The translations under genes and the position numbers were made by a program. The notes under the pieces were generated by a model. It ran no database searches. It was not told the origin of the DNA and was given only the letters and a program-made list of their open reading frames with translations. A DNA stretch of 5,809 nt. It comes from Clostridia bacterium. Lineage in GTDB: Bacteria > Bacillota > Clostridia > Lachnospirales > WQUN01. The DNA lies in assembly GCA_025997155.1 (NCBI GenBank), contig BNUF01000157.1, forward strand, positions 1-5,809, read 5' to 3'. Numbering within the stretch: position 1 is the stretch's first letter; every line of letters begins with the position of its first letter. This document shows positions 5,697 to 5,809 of the stretch, in pieces.

Positions 5697-5809
5697 ATGT
5701 CGGAAAGTTTGGTACTCGCCTTGCAGTCGCACGGGTTTTCGCCCGGTCTTACGGTTTTTTTGATTTCCGTTCTGCCGCTTTTGGAGCTTCGCGGCGATAA
5801 GCCCCCCGC
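5697..5809 (+). CDS. N-terminal fragment of a COG2426-like (small multidrug export family) membrane protein
   Basis: An open frame of 37 codons runs off the right edge. GGAGGGG (5686-5692) lies four bases before the ATG and a good extended -10 promoter precedes it. The start, SESLVLALQSHGFSPGLTV, is followed by a hydrophobic stretch FLISVLPLLELRG. The ISxLPxxELRG pattern is the hallmark of the COG2426 / Sm_multidrug_ex family, small integral membrane proteins of uncertain function despite the family name. After ELRG the family normally continues with GLIAA or AIPxG; here the last codons read DKPP, so either this member differs or the final bases are unreliable. Too little is visible to confirm more. 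It is divergent from rpsB and would not be cotranscribed with it. Confidence 0.6.
   Translation, partial: MSESLVLALQSHGFSPGLTVFLISVLPLLELRGDKPP

Noticed and set aside
5545..5763. Plus-strand reading frame (72 codons) across the rpsB leader and promoter region
   Set aside because: It overlaps the divergent promoter region and is out of frame with the COG2426-like start, which has its own RBS and family motif.

Overview
The window looks like a short contig from a Gram-positive, clostridial-type bacterium (Bacillota), probably from an uncultured genome. EF-Ts and S2 have the clostridial style (EF-Ts ends with a GEGLEKKEENFAEEV block; S2 starts [25 protein letters not shown]). Ribosome-binding sites are strong AAGGAGG types, and the sugar-binding protein is a lipoprotein with a glycine-rich linker. 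Placement nearer Oscillospirales is only an impression, from the spacer-containing EF-Ts C-terminal region.

Layout. Nearly everything is on the minus strand, reading right to left. From a divergent promoter region (about 5534-5696), rpsB (S2), an unrecognised two-helix membrane protein and tsf (EF-Ts) form a tight operon with gaps of 11 and 21 bases. A Gfo/Idh/MocA-type dehydrogenase follows after 74 bases. Next, after a 112-base AT-rich gap, comes a ChvE-like sugar-binding lipoprotein with a strong intrinsic terminator just past its stop. Last is the N-terminal part of the matching sugar ABC transporter ATPase. On the plus strand, divergent from rpsB, the first 37 codons of a membrane protein resembling the 'small multidrug export' family (COG2426) run off the right edge.

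How the genes relate. rpsB and tsf serve translation. The binding protein and ATPase are two parts of a CUT2-type monosaccharide importer whose permease should lie beyond the left edge. The dehydrogenase may process a related sugar or polyol, but that rests on adjacency alone.

The clearest anomaly is at the left end. Bases 1-54 are an exact inverted copy of bases 447-500, which lie inside the same ATPase gene. The gene is cut off after its H-loop and ends in a nonsense tail. This looks like a fold-back chimera at a contig end, not biology. The most interesting biological points are the extra membrane gene between rpsB and tsf, divergent promoters that appear to share one palindromic -35 hexamer, and a possible structured rpsB leader. 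I saw no CRISPR array, tRNA, rRNA, insertion sequence or obvious new defence or mobile system.
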